DNA of 64,000 bases from Streptomyces sp. HPF1205 (GTDB lineage: Bacteria; Actinomycetota; Actinomycetes; Streptomycetales; Streptomycetaceae): NCBI RefSeq assembly GCF_020400825.1, contig NZ_JAINVH010000014.1, positions 62,001-126,000 of the forward strand, read 5' to 3'. A model generated the notes under the pieces. The model saw only the letters and a program-made list of their open reading frames with translations, ran no database searches and was not told the origin of the DNA. Position numbers and translations under genes: made by a program. Below, piece by piece: positions 49,292 to 58,509 of the stretch (position 1 is its first letter; each line of letters opens with the position of its first letter).

Positions 49292-50314
49292 TCAGTATTG
49301 CTCGGTCTCCACGAAGCCCGCGTCCACGTCGTCGTCGGCGCCGAAGGCGTCGGCGGCGGCGGTCGGGTCGAATCCGGGCGGGCTGTCCTTGAGGGCCAGG
49401 CCCATGCCGGCCAGCTTCGCCTTGACCTCGTCGATCGACTTGGCGCCGAAGTTGCGGATGTCGAGCAGGTCCGCCTCCGAGCGGGCGACCAGCTCGCCGA
49501 CCGAGTGGATGCCCTCGCGCTTGAGGCAGTTGTAGGAGCGGACGGTGAGCTCCAGCTCCTCGATCGGCAGGGCGAGGTCCGCGGCCAGGGCGGCGTCCGT
49601 CGGGGACGGGCCCATGTCGATGCCCTCGGCGTCGACGTTGAGCTCGCGGGCCAGGCCGAACAGCTCGACCAGGGTCTTGCCGGCCGACGCCATGGCGTCA
49701 CGCGGCCGCATGGCCTGCTTGGTCTCGACGTCGACGATCAGCTTGTCGAAGTCGGTGCGCTGCTCGACACGGGTCGCCTCGACCTTGTAGGTGACCTTGA
49801 GCACCGGGCTGTAGATCGAGTCGACCGGGATGCGGCCGATCTCCTGGCCCTGCTGCTTGTTCTGCACCGCGGAGACGTAGCCGCGACCGCGCTCGACGGT
49901 CAGCTCCATCTCCAGCTTGCCCTTGGCGTTCAGGGTGGCCAGCACCAGGTCGGGGTTGTGCACCTCGACACCGGCCGGCGGCGCGATGTCGGCGGCGGTG
50001 ACCACACCCGGGCCCTGCTTGCGCAGGTACATCACGACCGGCTCGTCGTGCTCGGAGGAGACGACGAGGCTCTTGATGTTGAGGATGAGGTCGGTGACGT
50101 CCTCCTTGACACCCGGCACGGTGGTGAACTCGTGCAGGACGCCGTCGATCCGGATCGACGTGACCGCCGCACCCGGGATCGAGGACAGGAGCGTACGGCG
50201 CAGGGAGTTGCCGAGGGTGTAGCCGAAGCCCGGCTCCAGCGGCTCGATGACGAACCGGGAGCGGAACTCGTCGACGACCTCTTCGGTCAACGAGGGACGC
50301 TGAGCGATCAGCAT
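49292..50314 (-). CDS. rpoA: RNA polymerase alpha subunit
   Basis: 340 aa, full length. N-terminal dimerisation domain (SRFVIEPLEPGFGYTLGNSL, RRTLLSSIPGAAVTSI) and C-terminal domain (NCLKREGIHSVGELVARSEA, NFGAKSIDEVKAKLAGMGL) that binds UP elements and activators. Lies in infA-rpmJ-rpsM-rpsK-rpsD-rpoA-rplQ. Confidence 0.99.
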   Translation of the reverse strand: MLIAQRPSLTEEVVDEFRSRFVIEPLEPGFGYTLGNSLRRTLLSSIPGAAVTSIRIDGVLHEFTTVPGVKEDVTDLILNIKSLVVSSEHDEPVVMYLRKQGPGVVTAADIAPPAGVEVHNPDLVLATLNAKGKLEMELTVERGRGYVSAVQNKQQGQEIGRIPVDSIYSPVLKVTYKVEATRVEQRTDFDKLIVDVETKQAMRPRDAMASAGKTLVELFGLARELNVDAEGIDMGPSPTDAALAADLALPIEELELTVRSYNCLKREGIHSVGELVARSEADLLDIRNFGAKSIDEVKAKLAGMGLALKDSPPGFDPTAAADAFGADDDVDAGFVETEQY

Positions 50315-50375
50315 GGGTTCAGATCCTTCAGTCGTGGGCGCCCGCTATTTGACGCCCCCTGTACTACGAGGGTAC

Positions 50376-50425
50376 GGGCGGTACGGCCCGGTTCCCGCCC
50401 GGGAACCGCGGGACCGCACCGCCCG
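50376..50425 (-). terminator. Stem-loop between rpsD and rpoA
   Basis: Inner 9-bp perfect stem (50389-50397 with 50400-50408) and outer GGGCGGT/ACCGCCC pair. It could attenuate or process the rpsD-rpoA transcript; complete termination inside the operon is not implied. Confidence 0.55.
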
Positions 50426-50456
50426 TCACTCGGAGCAGTGCTCCGGTGGCTGCTCG

Positions 50457-51083
50457 TTACTTCGAGTAGAGCTCGACGATCAGCTGCTCCTGCACCTGGG
50501 TGTCGATCACCTGGCGCTCGGGCAGGCTGTGCACGAGGATCCGCAGACGGCCGGCGTTGGCCTCCAGCCACGCGGGGACCGTCTTGTCGCCGGCCTCGCC
50601 CTGGGCCACCTGGAAGGGGGTCAGGTTACGGGACGACTCGCGGACCTCGATGATGTCGTTCACGGCGACGCGGGCCGACGGGATGTCGGTCTTGCGGCCG
50701 TTGACCACGATGTGGCCGTGCCGGACCAGCTGACGGGCGTGGTCGCGGGACTTGGCGAAGCCGGCCCGGTACACCACGTTGTCGAGGCGGGTCTCCAGGA
50801 TGCGAAGCAGGTTCTCACCGGTCTTGCCGGTCTTCTGGTTCGCTTCCTTGTAGTAGTTCACGAACTGCTTTTCGAGGACACCGTAGATCCGCGCGCACTT
50901 CTGCTTCTCACGCAGCTGAAGCAGGTACTCGCTGTCCTTGGTGCGCCCGCGTCCGTGCTCACCCGGGGGGTAAGGACGGATCTCGATCGGGCACTTCGCG
51001 CTCTCGCACTTCGCTCCCTTGAGGAAGAGCTTCTGCTTCTCCCGACGGCAACGCTTGCAGTCGGCCCCGGTGTAACGCGCCAT
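50457..51083 (-). CDS. rpsD: 30S ribosomal protein S4 (zinc-binding form)
   Basis: 208 aa. The N-terminus MARYTGADCKRCRREKQKLF with GAKCESAKC supplies four Cys (C9, C12, C26, C31), the zinc-containing C+ type. S4 RNA-binding domain: LETRLDNVVYRAGFAKSRDH, ARQLVRHGHIVVNGRKTDIP. Primary 16S binder and assembly initiator. Start ATG 51083. Confidence 0.98.
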   Translation of the reverse strand: MARYTGADCKRCRREKQKLFLKGAKCESAKCPIEIRPYPPGEHGRGRTKDSEYLLQLREKQKCARIYGVLEKQFVNYYKEANQKTGKTGENLLRILETRLDNVVYRAGFAKSRDHARQLVRHGHIVVNGRKTDIPSARVAVNDIIEVRESSRNLTPFQVAQGEAGDKTVPAWLEANAGRLRILVHSLPERQVIDTQVQEQLIVELYSK

Positions 51084-51111
51084 TTGTCTCGTATCTCCTG
51101 TTTCAGCCTGG

Positions 51112-51516
51112 TCAGACGCGCCGGCGCTTGGGCGGGCGGCAGCCGTTGTGCGGGGTCGGGGTGACGTCCTGGATCGAGCCGACCTCAAGGCCGGTGGCCT
51201 GGAGGGAACGGATCGCGGTCTCCCGGCCGGAGCCGGGGCCCTTCACGAAGACGTCCACCTTGCGCATGCCGTGCTCCTGCGCGCGGCGGGCGGCCGACTC
51301 GGCGGCCATCTGCGCGGCGAAGGGGGTGGACTTGCGCGAGCCCTTGAAGCCGACGTGGCCGGCGGAGGCCCAGGAGATCACGTTCCCCTGCGGGTCGGTG
51401 ATCGAGACGATGGTGTTGTTGAACGTGCTCTTGATGTGGGCGTGCCCGTGCGCGACGTTCTTCTTTTCCTTGCGGCGCACCTTCTTGACGGCGCCCTGAC
51501 GGCCCTTAGGAGGCAT
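51112..51516 (-). CDS. rpsK: 30S ribosomal protein S11
   Basis: 134 aa, full length: GHAHIKSTFNNTIVSITDPQ, GFKGSRKSTPFAAQMAAESA and the C-terminal IQDVTPTPHNGCRPPKRRRV. Follows rpsM by 70 bp in the alpha operon. Confidence 0.99.
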   Translation of the reverse strand: MPPKGRQGAVKKVRRKEKKNVAHGHAHIKSTFNNTIVSITDPQGNVISWASAGHVGFKGSRKSTPFAAQMAAESAARRAQEHGMRKVDVFVKGPGSGRETAIRSLQATGLEVGSIQDVTPTPHNGCRPPKRRRV

Positions 51517-51586
51517 TCTTTCGGTCTCTCCCGGTGGAGGTGGTCGGTCCTACAGCGAAGACCGCTGATCGGGGTCTTGCTTCGGA

Positions 51587-51967
51587 CTACTTCTTGCCCG
51601 GCTTCTTCTTGCCGGCGATCGCGCGACGCGGGCCCTTGCGGGTGCGGGCGTTGGTGTGAGTGCGCTGGCCGTGGACCGGCAGGCCGCGGCGGTGGCGCAG
51701 ACCCTGGTAGCAGCCGATCTCGACCTTGCGGCGGATGTCGGCCTGGATCTCGCGGCGGAGGTCACCCTCCGTCTTGAGGTTCGCGTCGACGTACTCGCGC
51801 AACTTGACGAGGTCTTCCTCGGTCAGGTCGCGGACGCGGATGTCGGGGTTCACACCGGTCTCGTTCAGCACCTGCTTCGACAGCGAGCGGCCGATGCCGA
51901 AGACGTAGGTGAGGGCGATCTCCACGCGCTTCTCGCGCGGGAGGTCAACGCCTGAAAGGCGTGCCAT
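51587..51967 (-). CDS. rpsM: 30S ribosomal protein S13
   Basis: 126 aa: MARLSGVDLPREKRVEIALT, YVFGIGRSLSKQVLNETGV, YQGLRHRRGLPVHGQRTHTN and a Lys-rich C-terminus that contacts tRNA and the subunit bridge. Confidence 0.99.
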   Translation of the reverse strand: MARLSGVDLPREKRVEIALTYVFGIGRSLSKQVLNETGVNPDIRVRDLTEEDLVKLREYVDANLKTEGDLRREIQADIRRKVEIGCYQGLRHRRGLPVHGQRTHTNARTRKGPRRAIAGKKKPGKK

Positions 51968-52155
51968 CTGATGGGCTCCTGGGATATTCGGAGGTCTTCC
52001 GCAGTACCGGCTCCCGACCGCCGTATGAGGTACGGACCGGGTCCCCGGCCTCCACCGGGGGTGTCATCGCCCTTCGTACAGGGGATGGGTACTGCGTATG
52101 TACGTGTACGCGTCGCGCGAAGTACTGCGGTCGGGTGCGAAGCGGTCGGTGTGCG

Positions 52156-52269
52156 TCAGCCCTGGCGCTGCTTGTGGCGCAGGTTGTCGCAGATGACCAT
52201 GACCCGGCCGTGCCGCCGGATCACCTTGCACTTGTCGCAGATCTTCTTGACGCTCGGCTTGACCTTCAT
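52156..52269 (-). CDS. rpmJ: 50S ribosomal protein L36 (zinc-binding form)
   Basis: 37 aa: MKVKPSVKKICDKCKVIRRH, with C11, C14, C27 and H32 of the zinc site (CDKC, ICDNLRH). Too short for most gene finders but unmistakable; lies between infA and rpsM as usual. Confidence 0.97.
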   Translation of the reverse strand: MKVKPSVKKICDKCKVIRRHGRVMVICDNLRHKQRQG

Positions 52270-52306
52270 GGGACTGAGGTACTCCGGGTCGTTGGATCCA
52301 CTGGGG

Positions 52307-52528
52307 TTACTTGTACCGGTAGACGATCCGTCCGCGCGTCAGGTCGTACGGAGACAGCTCCACGACGACCCGGTCATCCGGGAGGATCCGGATGTAGTGC
52401 ATCCGCATCTTGCCACTGATGTGCGCGAGGACTTTGTGACCGTTCTGGAGTTCCACCTTGAACATCGCGTTCGGCAGAGACTCGATAACGGTGCCCTCGA
52501 TTTCGATGGCGCCTTGCTTTTTGGCCAT
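52307..52528 (-). CDS. infA: Translation initiation factor IF-1
   Basis: 73-aa OB-fold protein: MAKKQGAIEIEGTVIESLPN, AMFKVELQNGHKVLAHISGK, DRVVVELSPYDLTRGRIVYR. Binds the ribosomal A site during initiation. First gene of the alpha-operon group. Confidence 0.99.
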   Translation of the reverse strand: MAKKQGAIEIEGTVIESLPNAMFKVELQNGHKVLAHISGKMRMHYIRILPDDRVVVELSPYDLTRGRIVYRYK

Positions 52529-52599
52529 GTCCTGCTTTCGGGGGTCGGCTACCGGGGTCGGCTCCGGACATGCCGGAAGACACGCGGGGCCGACGTATG

Positions 52600-52605
52600 A
52601 GTCTA
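52600..52605 (-). promoter_or_regulatory. Possible -10 box upstream of infA
   Basis: TAGACT on the minus strand, about 72 bp before the infA ATG and just after the map terminator. The -35 is poor. It fits infA starting a separate transcription unit. Confidence 0.4.
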
Positions 52606-52630
52606 CGGCAAGCGCCCCGTAAACACGAAT

Positions 52631-52650
52631 CGGGGCCCGGCCGGGCCCCG
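52631..52650 (-). terminator. Palindromic terminator after map
   Basis: Perfect 20-nt palindrome CGGGGCCCGG/CCGGGCCCCG, 26 bp past the map stop. Confidence 0.65.
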
Positions 52651-52676
52651 ACCCGCACCGCGGGGGCGGGCGGCCG

Positions 52677-53513
52677 TCACGCCAGGGGGTCGGGCGCCGC
52701 CGTCACCCCGTACTCGGCGAGCTTGGCCCGGCCGCCGTCGGGGGCGGTCAGGACGAGGGGGCCGTGCTCGGTCAGGGCGACCGAGTGCTCCCAGTGGGAG
52801 GACCAGGAGCCGTCGTCGGTCTTGACGGTCCACTCGTCGTCCAGGACGTGGGTGGCGGGCGAGCCGAGGGTGACCATGGGCTCGATGGCCAGGCAGACGC
52901 CGGGGATCAGCTTGATGCCGCGGCCGCGCTTCTTGGAGACGTAGTTCAGCAGATGGGGGTCCATGTGCATCTGCGAGCCGATGCCGTGGCCGCCGTAGTC
53001 CTCGACGATGCCGTATTTGCCGGAGGCCGGCCGCGGCTGGCGGCGGATGTACGTCTCGATGGCGCGCGAGATGTCCTCAAGACGGTTGCCCTTGCGGAAC
53101 GCGGCGATGCCGGCCCACATGGACTCCTCGGTCACCCGGCTCAGCTCGAACAGCTCGGGCGCGTGCCCGCTGCCCACGAAGCAGGTGATGGCCGCGTCCC
53201 CGTGCCAGCCGTCCACGATGGCGCCCGCGTCGATGGAGATCACGTCGCCGTCCTTCAGGACGGTCTCACGGTCGGGGATGCCGTGCACGACGACGTCGTT
53301 GACCGAGGTGCAGATGTTGCCGGGAAAGCCGCCGTAACCGAGGAAGTTGGGCTTGGCGCCGTGGTCGGCGAGCACCTTCGCCGCCACCTCGTCCAGGTCC
53401 TTGGTGCTGGCGCCGGGCACCGCCGCGCGCCGGGTCGCCTCGTGGATGGCGGCGACCACCAGCCCGGCCGCGCGCATGCGAGCGATCTGCTCCGGGGTCT
53501 TGATCTCCACCAT
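52677..53513 (-). CDS. map: Methionine aminopeptidase, type I
   Basis: 278 aa. Removes initiator Met from nascent proteins. The five metal ligands are visible in order: Asp (SIDAGAIVDGWHGDAAI, two Asp), His (YGGHGIGSQMHMDP), Glu (CLAIEPMVTLG) and Glu (EHSVALTEHG). Starts MVEIKTPEQIARMRAAGLVV, without the SH3-binding zinc extension of some actinobacterial MetAPs. Follows adk by about 200 bp. Confidence 0.97.
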   Translation of the reverse strand: MVEIKTPEQIARMRAAGLVVAAIHEATRRAAVPGASTKDLDEVAAKVLADHGAKPNFLGYGGFPGNICTSVNDVVVHGIPDRETVLKDGDVISIDAGAIVDGWHGDAAITCFVGSGHAPELFELSRVTEESMWAGIAAFRKGNRLEDISRAIETYIRRQPRPASGKYGIVEDYGGHGIGSQMHMDPHLLNYVSKKRGRGIKLIPGVCLAIEPMVTLGSPATHVLDDEWTVKTDDGSWSSHWEHSVALTEHGPLVLTAPDGGRAKLAEYGVTAAPDPLA

Positions 53514-53714
53514 CGCGGCCGACGTCCTCCTCGCCGCGGTTCCGGCCGTTGCGGCCGCCCGCGTGTTCGCTGCTCGCTCGCTGTTCGCTCGCTGCTTGTT
53601 CGTGTCTGTTCAACCATACGGCCGTGGTCCCCGTCGGGGCACCACGGCCGTGTGCGGTCCTGCTCGTGTGCTGCAGGTGTGCTGCTGGTGTCCTGCTCGT
53701 GCGTTGCTCGTGGG

Positions 53715-54371
53715 CTACTCGTCGCCGCCGCGCAGGGCTTCCATCGCCCGCCGGGTGACCTCGGCCACCGGGCCGAGCGCGGAGATGGTCATCACCAGGC
53801 CCTGCTGCTTGTAGTAGTCGATGATCGGCTCGGTCTCGCGGTGGTAGACCTCCAGCCGGTTGCGCACCTTGTCCTCGGCGTCGTCGGTGCGCTGGTACAG
53901 CTCGCCGCCGCACTCGTCGCACACCCCGTCGGTCCTGGGCTTCTTGTACTCGACGTGGAAGGTGTGCGCGCTGTTGTTGCGGCAGGTGCGGCGGCCGGCG
54001 ATGCGCTTGACCACCTCGTCCTCGGGGACCTCCAGGTCCAGCACGCCGTCCAGCGCGATGCCCTTGCGGGTGAGGTAGGCGTCCAGCGCGCGGGCCTGGT
54101 GGTCGTTGCGCGGGAAGCCGTCCAGCAGGAAGCCGGCCGCGGCGTCGGGCTGGTCCAGCCGGTCCTCGGCCATGCCGATCGTGACCTCGTCGGGGACCAG
54201 GGCCCCGTCGTCCATGTACGCCTTGGCCTTCTTGCCCAGCTCGGTGCCCTGGCTGATGTTGGCGCGGAACAGGTCTCCCGTGGAGATGTGCGGGATGGAC
54301 AGGTTCTTGGCGAGGAACGCGGCCTGCGTACCCTTGCCGGCGCCGGGGGGCCCGACCAGGACGATGCGCAT
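53715..54371 (-). CDS. adk: Adenylate kinase
   Basis: 218 aa, long-lid type. P-loop VLVGPPGAGKGTQAAFLAKN; STGDLFRANI; DGFPRNDHQARALD; the lid contains TCRNNSAHTF and GVCDECGGELYQRTDD with only three Cys, so a complete Cys4 zinc site is not certain. Start overlaps the secY stop by one base (TGATG). Confidence 0.97.
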   Translation of the reverse strand: MRIVLVGPPGAGKGTQAAFLAKNLSIPHISTGDLFRANISQGTELGKKAKAYMDDGALVPDEVTIGMAEDRLDQPDAAAGFLLDGFPRNDHQARALDAYLTRKGIALDGVLDLEVPEDEVVKRIAGRRTCRNNSAHTFHVEYKKPRTDGVCDECGGELYQRTDDAEDKVRNRLEVYHRETEPIIDYYKQQGLVMTISALGPVAEVTRRAMEALRGGDE

Positions 54372-55687
54372 CAGCGGAGGAACCCTTCGTAATTACGCTG
54401 CTGGAGTTGGCTCTCGATCTGCTTCACGGTCTCCAGACCGACACCCACGATGATCAGGATGCTGGTGCCGCCGAGCGGGAAGTTCTGATTGCTCCCGTTG
54501 AAGATCGCGATCGCGACCGTCGGGACGAGGGCGATGAGACCCAGATACAGCGCACCGGGCCACGTGATGCGGTTGAGCACGTAGCTGAGGTACTCGGCGG
54601 TGGGGCGACCGGCGCGGATGCCCGGAATGAAGCCTCCGTACTTCTTCATGTTATCCGCGACCTCCTCGGGGTTGAACGAGATGGCCACGTAGAAGAACGC
54701 GAAGAAGACGATCAGCAGGAAGTACGCCGCCATGTAGATCGGGTGGTCGCCCTTGGTGAAGTTCCTGCTGATCCACTGGGCCCAGCCCGCGGTGGACCCG
54801 GAGAACTGGACGACCAGCGCCGGAATGTACAGCAGCGACGACGCGAAGATGACGGGAATCACACCCGCCTGGTTGACCTTCAGCGGAATGTACGTCGAGG
54901 TGCCGCCGTAGGAGCGGCGGCCGATCATGCGCTTGGCGTACTGCACGGGGATGCGCCGCTGGGCCTGTTCGACGAAGACCACCAGGCCCACGATGACGAG
55001 GCCGACCGCGATGACCGCGAGGAACTCCACCCAGCCGCCGGCGATGTGGCCGGCGACCTTGATCCCCCACAGCGAGCCGGGGAAGCCGGCCGCGATGGCG
55101 ACGAACATCAGGATCGACATGCCGTTGCCGATGCCGCGGTCGGTGATCAGCTCACCGAGCCACATGATCACCACGGTGCCCGCGGTCATGGTGGTGACCA
55201 TGGTGATGGTGGTGAAGATCGACTGGTTCGGCACGATGTCGAACCGGTTGGAGCAGCTGGAGAACAGGCTGCCGGAGCGGGCGGTGGCCACCAGGCCCGT
55301 GCCCTGCAGGACCGCCAGGGCCACCGTCAGATACCGGGTGTACTGGGTGATCTTGGTCTGCCCGGCCTGGCCCTCCTTCTTCAGGGCCTCCAGGCGTGGG
55401 ATGACCACGGTGAGGAGCTGCAGGATGATGCTCGCCGTGATGTACGGCATGATCCCCAGCGCGAAGATGGTCAGCTGGAGCAGCGCGCCGCCGCTGAACA
55501 GGTTCACCAGGCCGAAGAGGCTGTTGCTGCCCTTCGTGTCCTTGATGCACTGGTTGACCACCGTGTAGTCGATACCGGGCAGCGGAACATGGGCACCGAG
55601 CCGGTAGACCACCACGATGCTCAGCGTGAACAGCAGCTTCTTGCGCAGGTCGGGCGTCCTGAACGCCCGGGCGAACGCGGTGAGCAC
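54371..55687 (-). CDS. secY: Protein translocase subunit SecY
   Basis: 438 aa with ten predicted membrane helices, the channel of the Sec translocon. Signatures: LGAHVPLPGIDYT, YITASIILQLLTVVIPRLEA, RYLTVALAVLQGTGLV, FNPEEVADNMKKYGGFIPGI. Translationally coupled to adk. The 202-bp gap to rplO holds the spc terminator and presumably a secY promoter. Confidence 0.98.
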   Translation of the reverse strand: MLTAFARAFRTPDLRKKLLFTLSIVVVYRLGAHVPLPGIDYTVVNQCIKDTKGSNSLFGLVNLFSGGALLQLTIFALGIMPYITASIILQLLTVVIPRLEALKKEGQAGQTKITQYTRYLTVALAVLQGTGLVATARSGSLFSSCSNRFDIVPNQSIFTTITMVTTMTAGTVVIMWLGELITDRGIGNGMSILMFVAIAAGFPGSLWGIKVAGHIAGGWVEFLAVIAVGLVIVGLVVFVEQAQRRIPVQYAKRMIGRRSYGGTSTYIPLKVNQAGVIPVIFASSLLYIPALVVQFSGSTAGWAQWISRNFTKGDHPIYMAAYFLLIVFFAFFYVAISFNPEEVADNMKKYGGFIPGIRAGRPTAEYLSYVLNRITWPGALYLGLIALVPTVAIAIFNGSNQNFPLGGTSILIIVGVGLETVKQIESQLQQRNYEGFLR

Positions 55688-55835
55688 GGTGCCTCCTGCA
55701 CCCCCCGCCCGGCGGCGGAAGGACGTCTCTGAGGTATCTGACTGATGACAGTGCCCGCCACTTTACCGGCGAGGCGGGCCCGGTGAGAATGACCAGCCGC
55801 GCAGGGAAAATCACAGGAACGATTCACAGGAATGA

Positions 55836-55875
55836 CGACCGGGGACGCCCGATGGTGCCTGGGCGCCCCCGGTCG
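55836..55875 (-). terminator. Intrinsic terminator after rplO
   Basis: 15-bp stem (55836-55850 with 55861-55875), 10-nt loop. The single imperfect pair is G-U in minus-strand RNA, consistent with termination of the spc operon 14 bp past the rplO stop. Confidence 0.85.
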
Positions 55876-55889
55876 GGTGACGCGTGAGC

Positions 55890-56342
55890 TCAGACGAGCT
55901 CGTTCACGCTGCCGCCGGCAGCGGTGATCTTCTCCTTGGCGGAGCCGGAGACCGCGTCCACGGTCACCTGCAGCGCCACGGAGACCTCGCCGGTGCCGAG
56001 CACCTTGACGAGCTGGTTCTTCCGCACGGCACCCTTGGCGACCAGGTCGGCAACGGTGACCTCGCCGCCCTCGGGGTAGAGGGCCGCGAGCTTGTCCAGG
56101 TTGACGACCTGGTACTCGGTACGGAAGGGGTTCTTGAAGCCCTTGAGCTTGGGCAGCCGCATGTGCAGCGGCATCTGCCCACCCTCGAAGCGCTCCGGAA
56201 CCTGGTAGCGGGCCTTGGTGCCCTTGGTGCCGCGACCGGCCGTCTTGCCCTTGGACGCCTCACCGCGACCCACACGGGTCTTGGCGGTCTTGGCGCCCGG
56301 GGCCGGACGGAGGTTGTGGATCTTGATCGGGCTGTCAGCCAT
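55890..56342 (-). CDS. rplO: 50S ribosomal protein L15
   Basis: 150 aa: KIHNLRPAPGAKTAKTRVGR, GRGTKGTKARYQVPERFEGG, MPLHMRLPKLKGFKNPFRTE. Start two bases after the rpmD stop. Last gene of the spc operon. Confidence 0.99.
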   Translation of the reverse strand: MADSPIKIHNLRPAPGAKTAKTRVGRGEASKGKTAGRGTKGTKARYQVPERFEGGQMPLHMRLPKLKGFKNPFRTEYQVVNLDKLAALYPEGGEVTVADLVAKGAVRKNQLVKVLGTGEVSVALQVTVDAVSGSAKEKITAAGGSVNELV

Positions 56343-56344
56343 GA

Positions 56345-56527
56345 TCAGTCGACCTCCTCGACCGTGACGAGGTGGCGGACGGTGTGGACCATGCCGCGGA
56401 TCTCCGGGCGGTCCTCCTTGACCACCACGTCGTTCAGCCGCTTCAGGCCGAGCGAACGCAGGGTGTCACGGTGGTTCTGCTTGCTGCCGATGTAGGACTT
56501 GACCTGGGTGACCTTCAGACGTGCCAT
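56345..56527 (-). CDS. rpmD: 50S ribosomal protein L30
   Basis: 60 aa: MARLKVTQVKSYIGSKQNHR, DTLRSLGLKRLNDVVVKEDR, EIRGMVHTVRHLVTVEE. Start overlaps the rpsE stop (TGATG). Confidence 0.98.
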   Translation of the reverse strand: MARLKVTQVKSYIGSKQNHRDTLRSLGLKRLNDVVVKEDRPEIRGMVHTVRHLVTVEEVD

Positions 56528-57132
56528 CACACACCCACCCCGGCACGCGCGCGCAGCAGCGGCGCGGGCGCGACGTCCTCGAGCGGCAGGCCGCGGCGGG
56601 CCGCGATCTCCTCGGGCCGCTGCAGGCCCTGGAGCGCCGCCACCGTGGCGTGCACGATGTTGATCGCGTTGTCCGAGCCGAGGCTCTTGGACAGCACGTC
56701 GTGGATGCCAGCGCACTCCAGCACGGCGCGCACCGGACCACCGGCGATCACACCGGTACCCGGGGAGGCGGGCTTGAGCAGGACGACGCCCGCCGCCTTC
56801 TCGCCCTGGATGGGGTGCGGGATGGTGCCCTGGATGCGGGGGACCTTGAAGAAGTGCTTCTTGGCCTCCTCCACACCCTTGGCGATGGCGGCCGGCACCT
56901 CCTTGGCCTTGCCGTACCCGACACCGACGGTGCCGTCACCGTCGCCCACCACGACAAGCGCGGTGAAGCTGAAGCGACGACCACCCTTCACAACTTTGGC
57001 GACGCGGTTGATCGCGACGACCCGCTCGACGTAGGCGGTCTTCTCGGCCTGCTGGCCGCCGTCCCGCCGGTCCTTGCGGTCCCGTCGCTCGCCGCCACCG
57101 GCCCCGCTTCCGCGGCGCTGGGGTCCAGCCAT
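56527..57132 (-). CDS. rpsE: 30S ribosomal protein S5
   Basis: 201 aa. Gly/Arg-rich N-terminus, then YVERVVAINRVAKVVKGGRR, FSFTALVVVGDGDGTVGVGY, GKAKEVPAAIAKGVEEAKK, PASPGTGVIAGGPVRAVLEC. Involved in decoding fidelity. Confidence 0.99.
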   Translation of the reverse strand: MAGPQRRGSGAGGGERRDRKDRRDGGQQAEKTAYVERVVAINRVAKVVKGGRRFSFTALVVVGDGDGTVGVGYGKAKEVPAAIAKGVEEAKKHFFKVPRIQGTIPHPIQGEKAAGVVLLKPASPGTGVIAGGPVRAVLECAGIHDVLSKSLGSDNAINIVHATVAALQGLQRPEEIAARRGLPLEDVAPAPLLRARAGVGV

Positions 57133-57169
57133 GGGAATTACCTCTCTTCGTTTTCCGCTCGGACCGGGC

Positions 57170-57553
57170 TCAGAACTTCAGACCGGCTTCGCGGGCGGCG
57201 TCCGCCAGAGCGGCGATCCGCCCCGCGTACTGGTTGCCGCCGCGGTCGAACACGACAGCCTCGATGCCCTTGGCCTTGGCACGCTCGGCCACCAACTGGC
57301 CGACCTGCTTCGCCTTGGCGCTCTTGTCGCCTTCGGTGCCGCGGATGGACGAGTCGAGGGTCGACGCCGACGCGAGCGTGTGGCCCGCGAGGTCGTCGAT
57401 GACCTGCGCCACGATGCCGCGGTTGGAGCGCGTCACGACCAGGCGCGGACGCTCCGCCGTACCCGAGACCTTCTTGCGGACCCGGATGTGGCGGCGCTTG
57501 AGGGCCGCGCCCTTGTACGCCTTGCCCTTGGCGATCTTCACACCGTATGCCAT
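57170..57553 (-). CDS. rplR: 50S ribosomal protein L18
   Basis: 127 aa: HIRVRKKVSGTAERPRLVVT, RSNRGIVAQVIDDLAGHTLA, VFDRGGNQYAGRIAALADAA. Binds 5S rRNA with L5. Confidence 0.99.
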   Translation of the reverse strand: MAYGVKIAKGKAYKGAALKRRHIRVRKKVSGTAERPRLVVTRSNRGIVAQVIDDLAGHTLASASTLDSSIRGTEGDKSAKAKQVGQLVAERAKAKGIEAVVFDRGGNQYAGRIAALADAAREAGLKF

Positions 57554-57555
57554 GG

Positions 57556-58095
57556 CTACTTACCAGCCTTTCCGACCTTGCGGCGGATGACCTCGCCGGC
57601 GTACTTCACGCCCTTGGCCTTGTACGGGTCGGGCTTGCGCAGCTTGCGGATGTTCGCCGCCACCTCGCCGACCTTCTGCTTGTCGATGCCCTCGACCGAG
57701 AACTTGGTCGGGGACTCGACCTTGAAGGCGATCCCCTCGGGGGCCTCGACGAGGATCGGGTGGCTGTAGCCCAGGGAGAACTCCAGCGCGGAGCCCTTGG
57801 CCTGGACGCGGTAGCCGACACCGCTGATCTCCAGCTGCTTGGCGTAGCCCGCGGTCACGCCGGTGATCATGTTCGCCACCAGCGTGCGGGACAGGCCGTG
57901 CAGGGCCTTCGATTCACGCTCGTCGTTGGGGCGGGTGACCAGCAGTACGCCGTCCTCGCCCTTTGCGATCTCGATCGGCGCGGCGACGGTGTGGGTGAGC
58001 GAGCCCTTGGGGCCCTTCACCGCGACCGTCCGGCCGTCGATGGTGACGTCCACTCCGGCGGGAACCGAGATGGGCAGCTTGCCGATGCGCGACAT
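57556..58095 (-). CDS. rplF: 50S ribosomal protein L6
   Basis: 179 aa: MSRIGKLPISVPAGVDVTID, GVGYRVQAKGSALEFSLGYS, RKPDPYKAKGVKYAGEVIRR near the C-terminus. Ends 2 bp before the rplR start. Confidence 0.99.
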   Translation of the reverse strand: MSRIGKLPISVPAGVDVTIDGRTVAVKGPKGSLTHTVAAPIEIAKGEDGVLLVTRPNDERESKALHGLSRTLVANMITGVTAGYAKQLEISGVGYRVQAKGSALEFSLGYSHPILVEAPEGIAFKVESPTKFSVEGIDKQKVGEVAANIRKLRKPDPYKAKGVKYAGEVIRRKVGKAGK

Positions 58096-58116
58096 TGCTC
58101 TACCTCTCTTTCCCGG

Positions 58117-58509
58117 TTACCAGACGTAGGCGAGGACTTCCCCACCCACGCCCTTCTTCTGCGCCTGCTGGCCGGTGAGCAGACCGTGGGACGTGGAGAT
58201 GATCGCCACGCCCAGGCCGCCGAGCACCTTCGGCAGGTTGGTGGACTTTGCGTAGACCCGAAGGCCCGGCTTGCTGATCCGCTTGATGCCGGCGATCGAG
58301 CGCTCGCGGTTGGGGCCGAACTTCAGCTCCAGGACGAGGTTCTTGCCGACCTCGGCTTCCTCGACCTTCCATCCGGTGATGTAGCCCTCCTGCTGGAGGA
58401 TCTCCGCGATGTGCGACTTGATCTTGCTGTACGGCATCTGCACGTCGTCGTGGTACGCCGAGTTCGCATTGCGCAGACGGGTCAGCATGTCTGCGATGGG
58501 GTCGGTCAT
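58117..58509 (-). CDS. rpsH: 30S ribosomal protein S8
   Basis: About 130 aa from MTDPIADMLTRLRNANSAYH (ATG 58509; ATG 58515 would add two residues). Also ISKPGLRVYAKSTNLPKVLG and GLGVAIISTSHGLLTGQQAQ. In E. coli S8 represses the spc operon; a matching site here was not identified. Confidence 0.98.
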   Translation of the reverse strand: MTDPIADMLTRLRNANSAYHDDVQMPYSKIKSHIAEILQQEGYITGWKVEEAEVGKNLVLELKFGPNRERSIAGIKRISKPGLRVYAKSTNLPKVLGGLGVAIISTSHGLLTGQQAQKKGVGGEVLAYVW